Positions 12,881 through 28,100 of a stretch of DNA of 64,000 bases are shown here, piece after piece; within the stretch, counting starts at the first letter, position 1; each line of letters starts with the position of its first letter. The position numbers were made by a program, and so were the translations under genes. Under the pieces are notes generated by a model that ran no database searches, had not been told where the DNA came from, and saw only the letters and a program-made list of their open reading frames with translations. Origin of the DNA: Aphrophora alni (taxonomy: Eukaryota; Arthropoda; Insecta; Hemiptera; Aphrophoridae). The stretch lies in contig OY740774.1 of assembly GCA_963513935.1 (NCBI GenBank), positions 95,487,668 to 95,551,667 of the forward strand, given 5' to 3'.

Positions 12881-13524
12881 ATTAGTGAAGACCTAACACC
12901 ACAAAGCTGAATATATTTTCACAGCGTGTTATTAACATCCGTCAAACAGTTTAGTTCAAAAGTTGTTTTATAATTGTGTCTAGAGAGTTGAAATGATATG
13001 ATTATAAATAAATGTAAAAAGTAGTGAAAAATGGATCACATTTACTTTAAAAAGTAAATTTGTATAGGATCATAAGTTACGTTTAATATATACCTTGTAG
13101 GGTTATGGGTCATAACTATAATGTAAATTACAAATTACAAAAATTAATAATGTCATTATTAATGATTGACCCTATAAGGCTTTAAATGATAAGTTGAATA
13201 TTTGGAATATAATAAAACATTTTGAAGTTTGATGGGAAACCATGGTAATTGGGTATATTTAAAATTTTGGATGTATTTTAAAATGAAAATTTATCTGATT
13301 TCAGAAATTCCAATATATTTGCCTTGATTAAGGAGTTAAGCAGCCATAACAATAGTTTAATTTGGACAAGTAGAAACAAAACATATATATGATTGTGTAT
13401 TTCAGATTATTTTTTATTGTATCCTAAAATTTAGTAATAACTTAATAAATACAAACAAAATTGAGCATTTTCTCGTTTACACTTATTTTCTTGTCTTGGT
13501 CTTGTTTAGTGATTTTGTTTAACC

Positions 13525-13690
<166 letters not shown>

Positions 13691-13981
13691 AATTTTTTAC
13701 ACCCATAATTTAAAAAATATTCTTATATTTTTAGAATTTTCAGAACGAAAATAGTTTGATAATTATATGGGTATATGAAAAACAAAAGTTCATCGGCGGA
13801 CAAGAAAACACCTTTTAATTTCAATCGTATTATTTTAATTTTATTTTTTTTAAATAAAATTTTGTGAAATTTAAAATATTATTATAGTTGATAACTTTGT
13901 ATTTAATAGTTTTAAATTGTTTAAATTATTAATGTTATGTATTATTATTTCGAAGGTAATAATAATATTTATTATTTTTTC

Positions 13982-14045
13982 TTTCATTACTGTTGAGACC
14001 AATGGTTCTTGGTGAAATTCCATGTTTAAAGATAATAAAACACAT
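13982..14045 (-). mobile_element. Penelope-like element edge fragment
   Basis: The stretch 13982-14033 (gttgagacc.atggttcttggtg..attccatgtttaaagat) matches 17423-17475 at the 5' edge of the Penelope-like element. Read on the minus strand it follows GTGTTTTATT-ATCTTTAA, which is also the 3' end of that element (18870-18888). The same fragment is at 38219-38282. Confidence 0.5.
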
Positions 14046-14282
14046 CTTTGATAATTAATACAAGATAATTAATTACATCTTTGAGAAATATTTAGACGGT
14101 GATTTTTTCGATATTATGATATTATGGTAAGAAATGTATATTTTATTACTTGTGAACAAAACAGGTTTGATAAAATCTACAACGTTAACGCTAGTGTAGA
14201 TATAACAAAGCCGACGTGGAACATGTGTTTAACAACTGACGCATTTCTTAACTACCACGTATTTTTATTGACTTAGCTTTAT

Positions 14283-14290
14283 TATATATT
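14283..14290 (+). promoter_or_regulatory. Candidate TATA box of gene 2
   Basis: TATATATT lies 40 bp before the ATG and is conserved at the same distance before gene 3. In this AT-rich DNA the match alone is weak. The start codon context catcATGG has A at -3 and G at +4. Confidence 0.3.
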
Positions 14291-14322
14291 GTAAAGAACT
14301 GTTACATTATCATCAATTCATC

Positions 14323-14427
14323 ATGGATTACGTAGCGTGTTTCGTGGTCATTTTGGCAGCTGTTTGTAATGTTTTACCATCTGCTGCTTGTAATGGCAGT
14401 TATCACTGCAGTTCTAACAGGGAAAAT
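14323..14427 (+). CDS. Gene 2 exon 1: signal peptide (35 aa)
   Basis: It starts at an ATG in good context and encodes MDYVACFVVILAAVCNVLPS followed by AACNGSYHC and a hydrophilic end; the donor is gtaagt. Cys29 supplies Cys 1 of the first knot (x6 to the next exon). Cys23 is extra. Confidence 0.88.
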
Positions 14428-17400
14428 GTAAGTTCATTTAAGAAATCATATTATATTTATTAATATTATGTGTAACATATTTTATAATATAATAATGACT
14501 TGTTTAATATATCTATGTATTAGTGTATTCGTCAAAGTATTTGTGAATACATTCTTGTACCTTTAAAAATATAGTTTCTAATTTTTTAAAAATTACTAAT
14601 AAATATTTGACGTATTAGAATTGTGTGGAGTGCATTAAATGACCGTATTATATCAATGCAATTAAAAACATATTTCATAGTTTCTCTGTATGTTTGTCTT
14701 GTTATAACTCAAGAACCGGTGAACCATTTTTTATCTGGGTTTCTTTTGTTTGTGGGTGTGTTGAGTGGTCTGCTTTTAATGTAATGTTGATGAAAAATGA
14801 ATCGGTAGTTTATAATTATTAATACTTAAGTTATAATATATTTGTTCAAGATAAAAATTAAAACATGAAATTTCGACACATGTTACAACGTTGTCTTAAC
14901 AATTTCTACAATATATGGTCATGTACAGCATTATTTGAAACATTATATTTACATTAAGTATATTATTTTGTCAATGGTATAATATCTGGTATACGTTTCA
15001 AACGCTATGTGTTATTAGGAAAGTTTTTTTTTTTTTTTATCTGTACAGTAGTTCAAGAGATACGAGTTTTTTATTAGTTAATATTAGAAAGTTTGATTTG
15101 TTGTGTAACGTGAAGATGACTCAAAAAAACGGAAGTTGTTGTTTTTGACAGTTTCCAAAATTAGAAAATATAGGAGAAAAAATAGTTGGTTTTTAAGTAT
15201 TCCAGATAGTGAATAATGACAAAGTATAATTAACGTAATGTTATAAAACCGAACAGCTGATAAACTATGATAATTGTCGTGTGCATAATATACATTTCGA
15301 AGTATAAAGTTCAATATTTAGTTGAAATTGTAAATACACGAGCGTGTGAATTTACTAGGGTGCTTCGTTATACCTGCAGAGCCTAATAAAGAGAATTATT
15401 GCAATAGCAATTCATCTTTTAATGAATATTGATTTGCTTTTAATAACCTGACTCACAAATATGACTTTTAAAACTTATACGCTACGTATTGCATATTCGT
15501 CGCACAAAAACCTGTAATATATGCTTTCGTACTGCAATTTAATATGTAATCCAAAAATTATTTTCATCAGATATTTAGATTACAGATTCTTCTGGTTAAA
15601 TGGTGTTGTGGGGGTGGGCCAGAATATCTGATGATTTCTATTTGGCCTAGCTTCAAAATATAAATTTTTTTTCGTCAAAAAAAAACACATATTCGTAATT
15701 AGTATAATTCATAGTTTTATTTTGAACACCACATATAGTATTTAAACAATTTTGTTTTCTAACTCTATATTTGTTGCCTTTACCTGACCCAAAACTAGTT
15801 TTTCTTGTTCCAAATGAATTTTATAAAAACTCATCTATGGAAGTGCTCAAATAACATCTTTAAACCCATGCGTACATTTTAAATGAAAACTTTTCGGAGA
15901 GTTATTTAGGTTAATTTGTTAACTAAAAGTGGGGGAGAAATATGAAATTTCTGAAACCAACTTTGAAATGGGCATTTGTCTTAATGAAAGTGTCTTTCTT
16001 TGAAATATCAGCCAATGAAAGAAACTTTGGCTTATAAATATTAAAACTTATCTTTTATAATTAATTGTTGATATTTTTTGAATAATTGTTTAAAGGTTTT
16101 AATTGTACAAAACACTTTACTGCTGGAAAACTTGAAACAAATAAAATTATTGCAAATTTTGATTATGACCATAGTAAGTGTATCTTCTAGTGTTCTATGT
16201 ATTCATTAAAAAATATTTGACTATGCCCTGTGTTTGGTGAAAACTGATTAACTGCAACGCTAAGAATTTATAATTACAATACCACTTAAGCAATGTGGAT
16301 TGTGCGTTACATCTTGGTATACCTCAAAATATTTTAAACATTCTAAATTCTTTCAAATTAAAAAAATATAAGTATTGGAAACAATTTTCTTGGTAGTGGG
16401 GAGTAACCACAAAACTTCAAAAAAACAACTAAAATCTAATATAAAACACAAAAGTAAATCTTAACCTGGGGACAATTTAATTCAGGGTCAAAATAATGTT
16501 GAGACAAAATTAAAAGTAGTTCAATACTCTTACAGGTCTATTTTTTGTGAATCTATTAGCCAGGTATTAGGAATGTATAGCTCAATCTCTCAGACAACGA
16601 AAAAGGTACATTCCAATAATCAAATGCACTTGCACAATCTGTGTTAAAATGTGATTGTCACGTTTAAGCTATTATTGTATATACTTAGTACTTCGTATAT
16701 CGAGGTATGTCGAAAATTGTGAATTGTACTAGAATATACTTATTATATATTAATAATAATTCGTGTATTTTAAATGCATGTTAATATGTTGATACAGTTT
16801 ATATTCGACAATACAAATAGGTGTAGAGAATATATAATTTGGGGTGATTTGTTCAAGTATACATAATTTAATTAAACATCTGACTAGAGTGAAAACTAGG
16901 TCGTTTGTTTAGAAACATTTCTTAAAATGTTGTGGTTTACTATATGTTGTGATGTTTGGACATGTTTTTTTCCCAACTTATAACCTTGTTCAAGTCAAGT
17001 TAAACATAAACATAAACATAACAATTTTATTGCTTTAAAGTACAGTGTACATAAGCAAGATGTTGACCATTTACAAAAGTAACATATTTTATGAAATTGT
17101 TCATTTTTATCCTTAGTTTTTATATTACTAACTTTCCGGTGCATTTATAATACTTACAAAAAAAATTTATACCATTATAACACGTAACACAATTTTAGGA
17201 ATCGAAGTAACCAAATTATACGAACTACAATAATATCAGTACATTTACAAACGAGTTAGTTGTTTGAAGATATTTTACCAAATTAATTTATTACCTTAAT
17301 TTTAAAATAGATTTTCTAAGTCTTAGGCTATACATAACAAACTGGTAGATTTTTTCATGGCCTGTACTGAGTATGAGGTTAAGATTGTTTCTATATTATA

Positions 17401-20400
17401 TAAATATTGCACAAAATTGTTATTTTCATTACTGTTGAGACCGAAGGTTCTTGGTGGAATTCCATGTTTAAAGATCCAAAGTAGAACCAAAGTAGATCCC
17501 ATAATAGCAAGAGAACATTTGGATGTAATTGAGGTATGCTTAGATCAAAATTATTTTCAATTTAAAGATAAATTTTATGTTCAATGTGATGGTTTGGCTA
17601 TGGGGTCCCCATTGTCACCACTGTTGGCAGAAATTTTTATGGACAATTTTGAAAACAAAATAATTAACAATAACCCATTTAAATCAGTTATTATTTATTG
17701 GTATCGTTATGTTGACGATGTAATTTGTCTCTTTGATGGCTCTAATCGCCAACTTCAATTATTTTATAAGTACCTGAACTCAATTGACGATGCGATACAA
17801 TTTACCATGGAAGTTGGAGAACAAAATCAAATTAATTTCTTAGACTTAAATATAAAAATTGAAAATGGTAAACACAACTTTAGTATTTTTAGAAAACAAA
17901 CTTTCACAGATAACATTATTCATGCTTCATCTCGGCACCCTTTAAATTATAAATTGGCAGCATTCCATTGTATGTTGTATCGCCTCATCAAAGTTCCAAT
18001 GTCTGACTCTGATTTCAATAAAGAACTAAGTTGCATTAAACAAATAGCTGTTAATAATGAATATGATGTAAATATTATTAATAAAATGCTAAAGAAAAAA
18101 CTTAAGATGAAACAAGGCAACTTATTTTCCAACTTCAGTTAAAAATAGCGTTAAATGGCGGAAAGTTAACTATCTAGGAAATGTTAGCCAAAAAGTTGGA
18201 AATATTTTAAATAGGGAAACAGAGTGTAGGCCGGCATTTTATTGTAGTAATAGTTTAGGTAAGATTTTAAATAATTCTAAAGATAAAATTAACAAAATGT
18301 TGAGAAGTGGTGTATATAAGATAACTTGCAAAATATGTAATTCATGTTATGTAGGTCAAACAGGACGTAATTTTGAATCTTGATTAAGTGAACATGAAAG
18401 AAGTTGGCGGTTAGGATATGAAGATTCCAGTTTTTCAAATCATTTAAGAATACATCAAGTGTCTGATTTTAATTCGAGTGTAGATTTTAAAATATTACAT
18501 TTTGATAATAAAGGTATCAAATTGAATGCTTTGGAGAGCTTAGAAATTAAAAGAATAAGATACTGTAACTCTAATTTAGTTTTAAATGACCAGTTAGATT
18601 TGTATAACTCTCCATTAGTAAAACCTTTAAAAGTTATTTGTACTTAGAACAATCAACTGGTTTTCCCAATATGTATTGTTCCTATGGTCATTGTTCAGGC
18701 CGGGTATTTCCCCAACCTTCCATTCATTGTATCCTAACTCCCACCCTCTAGTTTTAGGTTTTCTGTTTTTGTCTTTTTTCTTCAGTCTGTAATACAGCCT
18801 CGTCAATGCCTTAGCAGGCGAAACCATTGGTCGGCTAGACTAATTAAAAGTGGATATTACAAAATAAATAATTGTGTTTTATTATCTTTAAGAATTGTAA
18901 TTGTTCAAATATTTATATCTAAAAAGATTATATCCTTCACATTCCAACAAAAGGTGAGTTATAGTGTCATTTCCTTATATGCAGATTGGGCAGATTTCAC
19001 TGGGGTTAAAGCTATAGATGTCATTCTGCAATATTAATCTATTATATTTCTTGCCAGCAAGGCGTAATTGGGCTGTAATTCCTATTATGTATAAAGGACA
19101 ATTCTCTTCAAAGTATGGTTCACAGGGGGTTAAGCCACTTATATGTCTGTAGTAATCACTGTATCTTGAATTTAAAATGGTATCAATGTCTGAGCATATT
19201 AAATTATTCTTGAATTGTTCAACTAAATCTTTTCTTGACTTGATTACATCCCAATGGTTTTGACTCTTCCAGATATTTTCTGCTCCAATCCTTCCCAGCA
19301 TACATCTAAGCCAGGTAACCCATTGTATGGGACATCCTGTGTGGAGATAGAGGCAAGCTTGAGGTAGCACATCTTTGGCAAACTTTCATCATCCAATTGA
19401 AGCAGTGCAGTCCACCAGTTAAACATTTGCTTAAGCACCCTGAGTTCCAAATGCACTCTGCCAGTCTCAAATCTCACAAAAGCATCAGGCGTACTTCGAG
19501 TAAGTTGTAATAATCGTTTTAGGACTGTCAGCTGTACTCTTCCCAGGATGTTTACATATGGTGGTGCCCATGTTTCGCTGCAGTATTGTAGAAGGCTGAC
19601 TACCAGTGAGTCAAAAAGTTTACAGATGACTCTCCAGGAATCCGACTGTCCTTTGAATATTACATTATTTAATTCTAGAAGTACAGCAAGGCCTTTTGAT
19701 AAAATGTTAATTGCTGCTTTTCTGAATTTGCTGGAGGAGGAAAAGGTTATGCCCAAATATTTCTGTTCTTTAACAATTGCAATTGATTCATTGTTATAAA
19801 AAAGCTGTTTTAGTTTTCCAAGGGGTCCTTCCTTTATGAAAAATCAGGGCTTTTGTTTTCAAAGGATTAACCTCCAGACCATTATCATCAAAGTATTCTT
19901 TTAAAAAAACCACTTTACGTTGCGCATCAGACCAGGAATGAGACAATAAGATGATATCATCATCATAAAGAAACATCAACACTTCTCTCTTCTCATTAAT
20001 ACTTATTCCCGTTAAGCTACGAGACTGGCAGAAGCTTATTATATCATACAAAAACAAAAGAAACAGTTGAGCTGAGAACCTCCCCTTGCAACACTCCAGA
20101 CGTTACTTTAAAGCTATTGGATAATGTTCCTTCTTGGTCGATTGAGACAGTAGTTATCTGATGGCTTTGTAATTTAAAATTCCAATATATTACTTCTATT
20201 ATTAATATTCGACAATATTATATTCTGAAAAGGGATTAAGTTCGATCACATTCTTCCCACTAATCTCCAAACCGTTCTAATCTAAGTTGTTTTAAGAATT
20301 CAAGGTAATTTGTCGTGAACTTTCACCCATTTTGTGCATAAAGGACGTCTATTTATTTGTTATAAAAATTATTTATTTCAAGTTACCATTTAACATTATT

Positions 20401-22108
20401 ATATTAATATAAAAGTGTAGGCATAATTATCGATTAAAAATAACATAAATATTTCCATATGTTGTGGGAAAAAATTAATTAAATTTAACAATACATTTAA
20501 AAAGTATGTAATACAACATGACATAAAAGTTTACAATTTGGAAGTCAAAAATATTTTAGTAAAAATTCTTACTCTGACATAAATGGTTTTTATCAAATTT
20601 AGCTTCTGACTCTAATTTCTTACAATCAAAATTAAAAGTTCAAAATGTTCACCATTTATTCCAAGTATCGTTGGATTGCAAATTCTGTTTCAAAATGTCT
20701 CTCGTGGAATAGCTAGTTGTACATTATAAAATAATTATATTTCTCTTATCAATATAGTCGGCTGGTGGGGTCTTGAATACAACAGATTTAAGATATTCTT
20801 CATAAGAACAGTTCAACAATATAATTTGTAGTATTTAGGTGTAGTGCATCTGTAACTTAGGGTGATTTGTTCAATATACTATAACTTTATTATAAACTTG
20901 AGTCAAATGAACACTTCGTAGTTTTTTTTAAACAACATTCCTTGATATGCAATAATTATTTTTAATTATTTTTCTCTAATATGCATAATTATATAGTCAT
21001 TCATGTTAGGAGATTTTAGCCACAGGATCTGAGTTTAGAATGATTATTTGATTACGTACCTTTAGCGATTTTTTTTTCAGTTCATACAATCAATACAAAA
21101 GAACTGAAGAAAGACTCTAAAGCTACATAACCTAATAATCATTAAATACATATAACATTTAACCTTAGCATTATTATCTACCTGTGTGATATACGCTTTT
21201 TGTTTTGTTTTGTTTCAGTGTAAAGTCAATGAAGACTGTTGTGATCAACGTCCTTGTCTGAACAATCGTTGTGCTGACAATAAATGCATACCTGAATATG
21301 ACCTTGTAAGTAAATATATATTTAAATGAGTTTCCATTGTTCGTGATTACACTCTATTAAAAACAACAATAATGCATCGTGTTTCAGACCACATATTTTT
21401 AGATTAAATTATAGTGTATTCGACCAACTATTTGTTGTACAGTATATATGATGGTTATGAAATTGTGTAAGTTATAAAAATGAACAAATTAAAACGATTA
21501 CTGTAAACAACTTTAAACACGAAATTAAAATATAAAGAGTTAACAAATTACATTATAGAAGAATATAAAAAATAAATTAATTTACAGTGAATACGTTTCA
21601 AATAAATTAGTTGTTCGCAAATATATTATATTAATCTCGTTTTCATATGCACTGTGATAGGAACCATAAAAAAAGTTGCTTTACCACCATGTAAATAACT
21701 CACCACGACGACAAATGTATAAACACAATTTTATAAATAAGTGAATATGCAATTAATGTAAAATTATTGTAAATGAAATTAACAAAATCTACAGAGCTTT
21801 TAATTTTTCAGTGTAAACCTGGTGATTTATGCTGCAATGGCTCAATTTGTACTGGCGATCAGTGTCTACAACCTTGCATACAGGGGGGTAGAGTGAGTAT
21901 TATAATTTATTCTTAGAGTAGTTTAAATTTCTTGCTAAATCAAAGAAAAACTTCTAAAATATAATTATTTGTATTACTGATTAAAAACAAATAAGAATAT
22001 AATAAATAAAAGCCATGACGGATCTTAAATTTGAAGGAAAAGGTGAATACGCATATACAAAGAAAGCTTTTTTACTTTGTTAATGAACTCTTAAATAAGA
22101 TAAGTCTC

Positions 22109-22171
<63 letters not shown>

Positions 22172-25100
22172 CTACAAACGCTTGAATTCAGGAAAGTGTC
22201 ATTATCTCAGCATATAGCAGTAATAATAAAATTATTTAAAAAAATACAATTTAAAATAATTTGTTTTTTTTGCAGTGCAATAACACGAAAGATTGTTGTG
22301 GTGATTCTGAATGCACAGATGATTTTTATTGTGACAGATCATGCTCTGAACTAGGTGATGATGTAAGTAGATTATATTAGTATAATTTAAACTGTTACCG
22401 TATTTTCACTTTCCTACAAAATATTTGAAATTATAGAAATGAAAAGAATATATAAATGTAGAATATTTAAGCCCAATATATACTCCCAATGTCACCCGTT
22501 GAAATATAAGTTCATTATTGAATAAAATTTTTTGTTCACATTATAAATATATTAATTAATGGTATAAATTGACATTTGGAGAATTTCAAAATACCTAGAA
22601 TGACGCTAGTTCTGGAATATCTTAGTAAAAGGTAGAGTGTATGGTAAGACGTTCTAACCTTTCTCAGCTTTTATAAGGAAATAATAAATTATGATTCAGG
22701 ATATATTAAAGAAAATGTATATTATGCACTAAGGAATGTAATTAAAAAATTCAAAATATTAATAAATCATACTCAAATTTTTGATAATTTATAACTAAAA
22801 ATGGTATTAAAAATTGTAACATAAATGGAAGATGTGTTTTACTTCAAGCTGTAATAATTATAATCTAAAGTAAAATGAAATAAATATAATTTTTGTATCA
22901 TGTATTGACGACAATTAAATTCCAATTATCAACTTTTTTCTTTTTTTTTTAGTGTGAACTACCACATGATACTTGTTGCGAAAATTTGTGTCAAAATGGA
23001 ACTTGCGTTAGAACCAAATGTAAAAAATTGAACGAAGAGGTAAGATTAAATATGATTTTTTTCAAAATATTAAATAATTTTTTTTAATATATATATTTTT
23101 AATCGGTTTCATCTTAAAATTTTTTTTTTTTTTAAATGTACATTTTTATTTTTTATAATTAATAATATGATTGTTAAACTCATTTAAGAAAAAACCAATA
23201 ATAATTTACCTTTATATGTTGCTGTATAATACAATATATTTCAACTAACAAACAATTACTTTAATGGTCTTTGTAATACTTATACTACAATAAGACTAAG
23301 GTACAAAGTATGACTTAAAAATACTCAATAGTCTACTCTATACTATATGTTACAAAACCTGAAAGTAAAAACCAATTAGTTTTAGTAATGTTAACAACCT
23401 ATATTATTATATTTAATTATATTTACAAATGAATTAAACCATCAAAAATCAAATATATTAATTTATGTATGCTAATTTTTAACAGTACACTGTTGACTAT
23501 AAAAAAAAAAAATAAATAAAACCGGATATAATAGTAAAATCGTACAGCTCGATCGATATGATAACTCATATGGAGTTATAATGTTATTGAGTTACAATGC
23601 TATTGTTCCACATACTGAGTTATGCACTTATATAACTTAAAAGTAAATATTTTTCTCATGACCACATTAAGAACCATGTGTTTTAGAAATCAAAGCTGTA
23701 ACGTATATACTATAAATGGTGAGTAAAGTATCTAATATGATTATAAGGGATTAATTTGATTAAAACTCTGTCAATTTTTACAGTGTCATCCCCTCATAAA
23801 TCCCTGTTGTTCGGACTTGTATTGCACTAATAGGAAGTGTACACCAGCATGTGTTGATAATGGAGATAAGGTAAGCATATAATGTGGGATTTGTTGGAAA
23901 TAACATATACAATAATTCTTAAAAATAATTATTTTGAAATGTTACACGAAGAACGACTATCCAATAGAAAGCTCTTACAATAGTATTTTGATTTTAATAA
24001 TATCAAAAAATACATGACTAATTCAATATTAAATACTTAATTGTAAAAATAATAAAATATAATAGAAAGAAACATAATAACAAAAAGAGTAAATATTAGT
24101 TCATTGGTAACATCACGATTTCATTAAAGAATCATAATTTGATGACATTAATTTCACCTCATTTTTTTATTAAAATTGTTCCATGTAAAATTATTCACAA
24201 ATCAGAAAAATATATGAAAGTATATTTTCTGTAAACAAATTTAATAATACAAGAATTAATTTACTTTCTAAAGCTGTTGTAAAATTAAACCTACACAAGA
24301 GTGGAATAAGTGTTTTAATAATCATTGTAACAACAAGTATGCATATATTTAAATGCTTATCATAAATCAAAGATGTATATATCAGTGTTGGTATTTATTT
24401 ATGATACCTAGGACGGGGAAACTATGAATGTAGACCAGTATCTCCAATAGTGGTGTAATAAAATATACTTTTTAAAGTGGACAAAACCGTTGAAAGTAAT
24501 GTTTTAGAATTTACGTAGTTTGAAATAATTTAATATGTTCAGTCAGGTGTCGGTTTTATATTATTGTACGCATTTATGACAATAAACAACATTGTTAAAT
24601 TGTTAAACTTTAACTATACCAATTAGCTTTCAAAACATCATTAAACACAATCTAATCACTTGATGTACAAAGTTTTATACTCACTTACAAATTAAAAATT
24701 ATTTTATGAAATATTAGTGTAGTTGTAAAATGAGGTTTTACCTCTACTGTTACAGTAAGTAGTCTTGGTAGTATTGTATTGCCTAATCCTAACTATACAC
24801 AAGTATAGCAAGCCTGTGATAGTTATAAAAAACATATTTTTGGCCTCATTTTTAAAATCAATACATATATTTCCCCGAATAAATAATCATTCATTTTTTG
24901 TGACTGGTCTCCCTTCTTATAATATTTATGTTTAAAAACAAAATTTAGTTTGTCTGTGTTGTGTCACATCTGTAGACCCTGGTCTAGTTTTTACAGGTTT
25001 ACGAATATATGTCTATTCTCATGGAAGAGGACGACAAATTTTATTCTTATAAGGAACTTCATAAGTTAATGACTAATTGAAATAGATAGGATTGACACAT

Positions 25101-28100
25101 TGTTAAAGACTAGGATTATAACTATGGAAGTTAGATTTGCCGACCACACACTATTCAAAATAAAATCCGCGTTGAACATTTAGAGTCTTCATGACGTTTT
25201 TAGTCACATAATTGATATTTATATTTTAATAAAGTAATAACTCTTTAATTTTAATTTGTAATTTAATACTTTTATTGTTTTCAGTGTAAATCTAGCAGCG
25301 AATGTTGTGGGAAAAATCTGTGCATGAATGGAATTTGTCAATGCAGAAACTACGGGGAAATTGTAAGGAACTTTTATTTTATAATTATTTGCATTGTTTT
25401 TTAAAACAGAGTAGATATGATTGTGGACTATTTTAAATAAGCAAATGTATTTATCGTTACTCTGTCAAATGATAAAACGTAACGTAAGTGTAGGTAATAT
25501 TGCACATTAATTATTTGAGTTTTTGGTACTGATAATTCACTGTCCAGCCAGATATATATCTCAAAATGTTCTGTAAGTCAGTTAAACCCACTTTAATTTT
25601 ACCTTTGTTATGCATATCAAAGTTTAGTGGACATTAACATATCTATATCCATTAATTCTTAGTGTATTTTATAGTGCAAGAGTGATGCAGAATGTTGTTA
25701 TGAAAGCGAATACAATCCAGTACAGTGTATACATAGCATTTGTAGACGTCCCTGTTACACAGATGGCACAAAGGTAAGTAGGGTATCTTTAGTTATTTAG
25801 TTATTAATAATGGTGTTAGTATTAACTGTAGTTATATAAACCTTCAATACTTATTCCGATAATACAATTATTAGGTGCATGTAACTTAGGAATGTAAGCG
25901 GTTCATATTGGCTGCTGTGAGGGTTTTCCTTAGATGCAGCGGATACACAATTTGTTTACATTCTGTTTTCTCTAACACCTAATTTTCTGTTCAAATGAAA
26001 TATGTATAATTTATTATAAATAAGAAATATTTATTTAAGATCAAGTGATTAATGGTTAAATGAAATACATACAGCCAGTGGTTCTGTTTTTTAAAAATAA
26101 TTCTAAGAAATATATTATTGATATTTAATCTTCTTTATTAACTATATTAATTATTACCAAGATAGAACAAGGTGAATATTACTGTGATTTATTCAATAAA
26201 TCCATTTGAGTCTTCTTTCTTTTATCTCTTATTAACTTAAGAATATGCTGTAGGTTTGATCACCTCTAATGCTGCAAGTAACGGCTACCTTGTTTTTGAT
26301 TGTAATGTTCCCAAAGTTGAATTATAATGAATTACGTTCTGACCAGTACGCTTGGCCAATCTACGACTAGGGCCTCCGGCTATCACCGTTCAATTATGAC
26401 TGACCAATGCTCTTGGTCAATCGACGAGCGGGGCCTCCGGCTATCCCTGTTCAATTATGACAGACAAATGCTCTTGGTCAATCTACGACCAGGGCATCCG
26501 GCTATCACCATGTAATTATGACTGATCAATTGTCTTAGCCAATCTACGACCAGGGCCTACGGCTATCCCCTGTTCAATTATGATTGACCGCCTTTTAAGG
26601 TCATTGTGGGTTTATATAACTTGTTAAGTTTCAGCTATTGCAACACTTTTTGATAAATATTACAGCAATTATTTGTTTTCAGTGTATTAACTTGGGAATT
26701 TATATAGTTTTTATATTTTTACGTAACAACTATTCTTACCTATTATTCATAATAGAGCCATTTTGCTGCCAGAGTTGAAATATATTGTTTAGGTCGATCT
26801 GACTTCAACTGGATCACCTATGTCGTCCCGCCTAGACTCTCTTGAATAGATCAGTCTCACATTCATAGTTACTTTTGTACCTTCGTGGCAGATCTAGGTA
26901 ACTCGTATAAAAAATTGACCAATTACAATATTAAAAATATTACTTTTTTGATTAAATAAGGTGTTTATGATAATCTTTAATTTTAACTTAAAATATATGT
27001 TATGAACAGAAAATATTATCGTAATATCATTAACATAATGGCGTTTTAAGATGAATTGTATTACAAAAACAATGTATTGAACGATATTGACACTAACCTG
27101 TTTGTTTCAGTGCACCGATAATGTACAGTGTTGCGGCGAAAATTGTGTAAATGGTAAATGTACCCCACAATGCAATAGAGAATCACTACCGGTAAGAATA
27201 TATATGTGTTAATTAGAAATATCTACACACCACAATTCATATCCACAATAGAAATATCACATATTTATTAATTAATTTGTGTAAAATTATAATTTTGCTT
27301 TATAATTTGTATGGTTGAATATGTGAAACGGATTTGAAAAAAATGTATTGATTTCGTAATAATTATCAATTGTATAAATAAATAAAATAGATTTAGTTAT
27401 TAAAATGGAATACAATCAAATACCAACTGTACTAGCATAAATAGTTTAATCGTATACATTTTAAAAGCATTGTAATTTATCTTGTTGATTTTCATATTTG
27501 ATCCCTTATTATTAAAAAAAATACATTTACCCCATTTAAATTATTCAATATTATATAATAAGAATATTCAAAAGGCAATACAGATAAGTATTTTGTTTAA
27601 CAGTGTAAAACTACATCCGATTGCTGCAGAGGTATATGCGGCGAACATTCCTTGTGCCAAAAGCCTGAGCCTTGTACAAAAGTTGGAAATCTTGTGAGTA
27701 AATTTGATAACTGAGGTTAAGTTATGATTTATTGACCGGCAATAAAATGTCTTACATGTCAATTAAATTGTTGTTAATAATGAGAAAAAACTTTAACGTG
27801 AAACAATTATAACCTCACAAAAGTTAAAAATATATTTACTTTTGTTTACTTATATTTACTTATATTTACAAAGCGATCAATTATTTCGTACAAATGTAAA
27901 ACGTCAAAATATACATCTAAAACTGTTTGTGCAATGTAAATTCGACAAATTCATAGCCTAGATAATTATTAATTTATTAGTTTTATTTCATTATTTATAA
28001 GTTGTCTCATACTTTGTAGCACATTTTTTCTCAGACCGTTAACAAATTCAAAAGTAACCTTTATATATTAGAACTTTCGGATAGTTTATGAACTGAAATT

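Larger units (their letters stand above)
17002..20190 (-). mobile_element. Non-LTR retrotransposon fragment (minus strand) interrupted by a Penelope-like element
   Basis: On the minus strand, 17100 down to 17002 reads as a 3' end: AATAAA, then short TTTATG repeats, then flanking DNA. The coding part lies at 18886-20190. The Penelope-like element occupies the middle, so it inserted into the older element. The gene 3 copy of this intron has neither. Exact ends and target duplications were not resolved. Confidence 0.7.
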
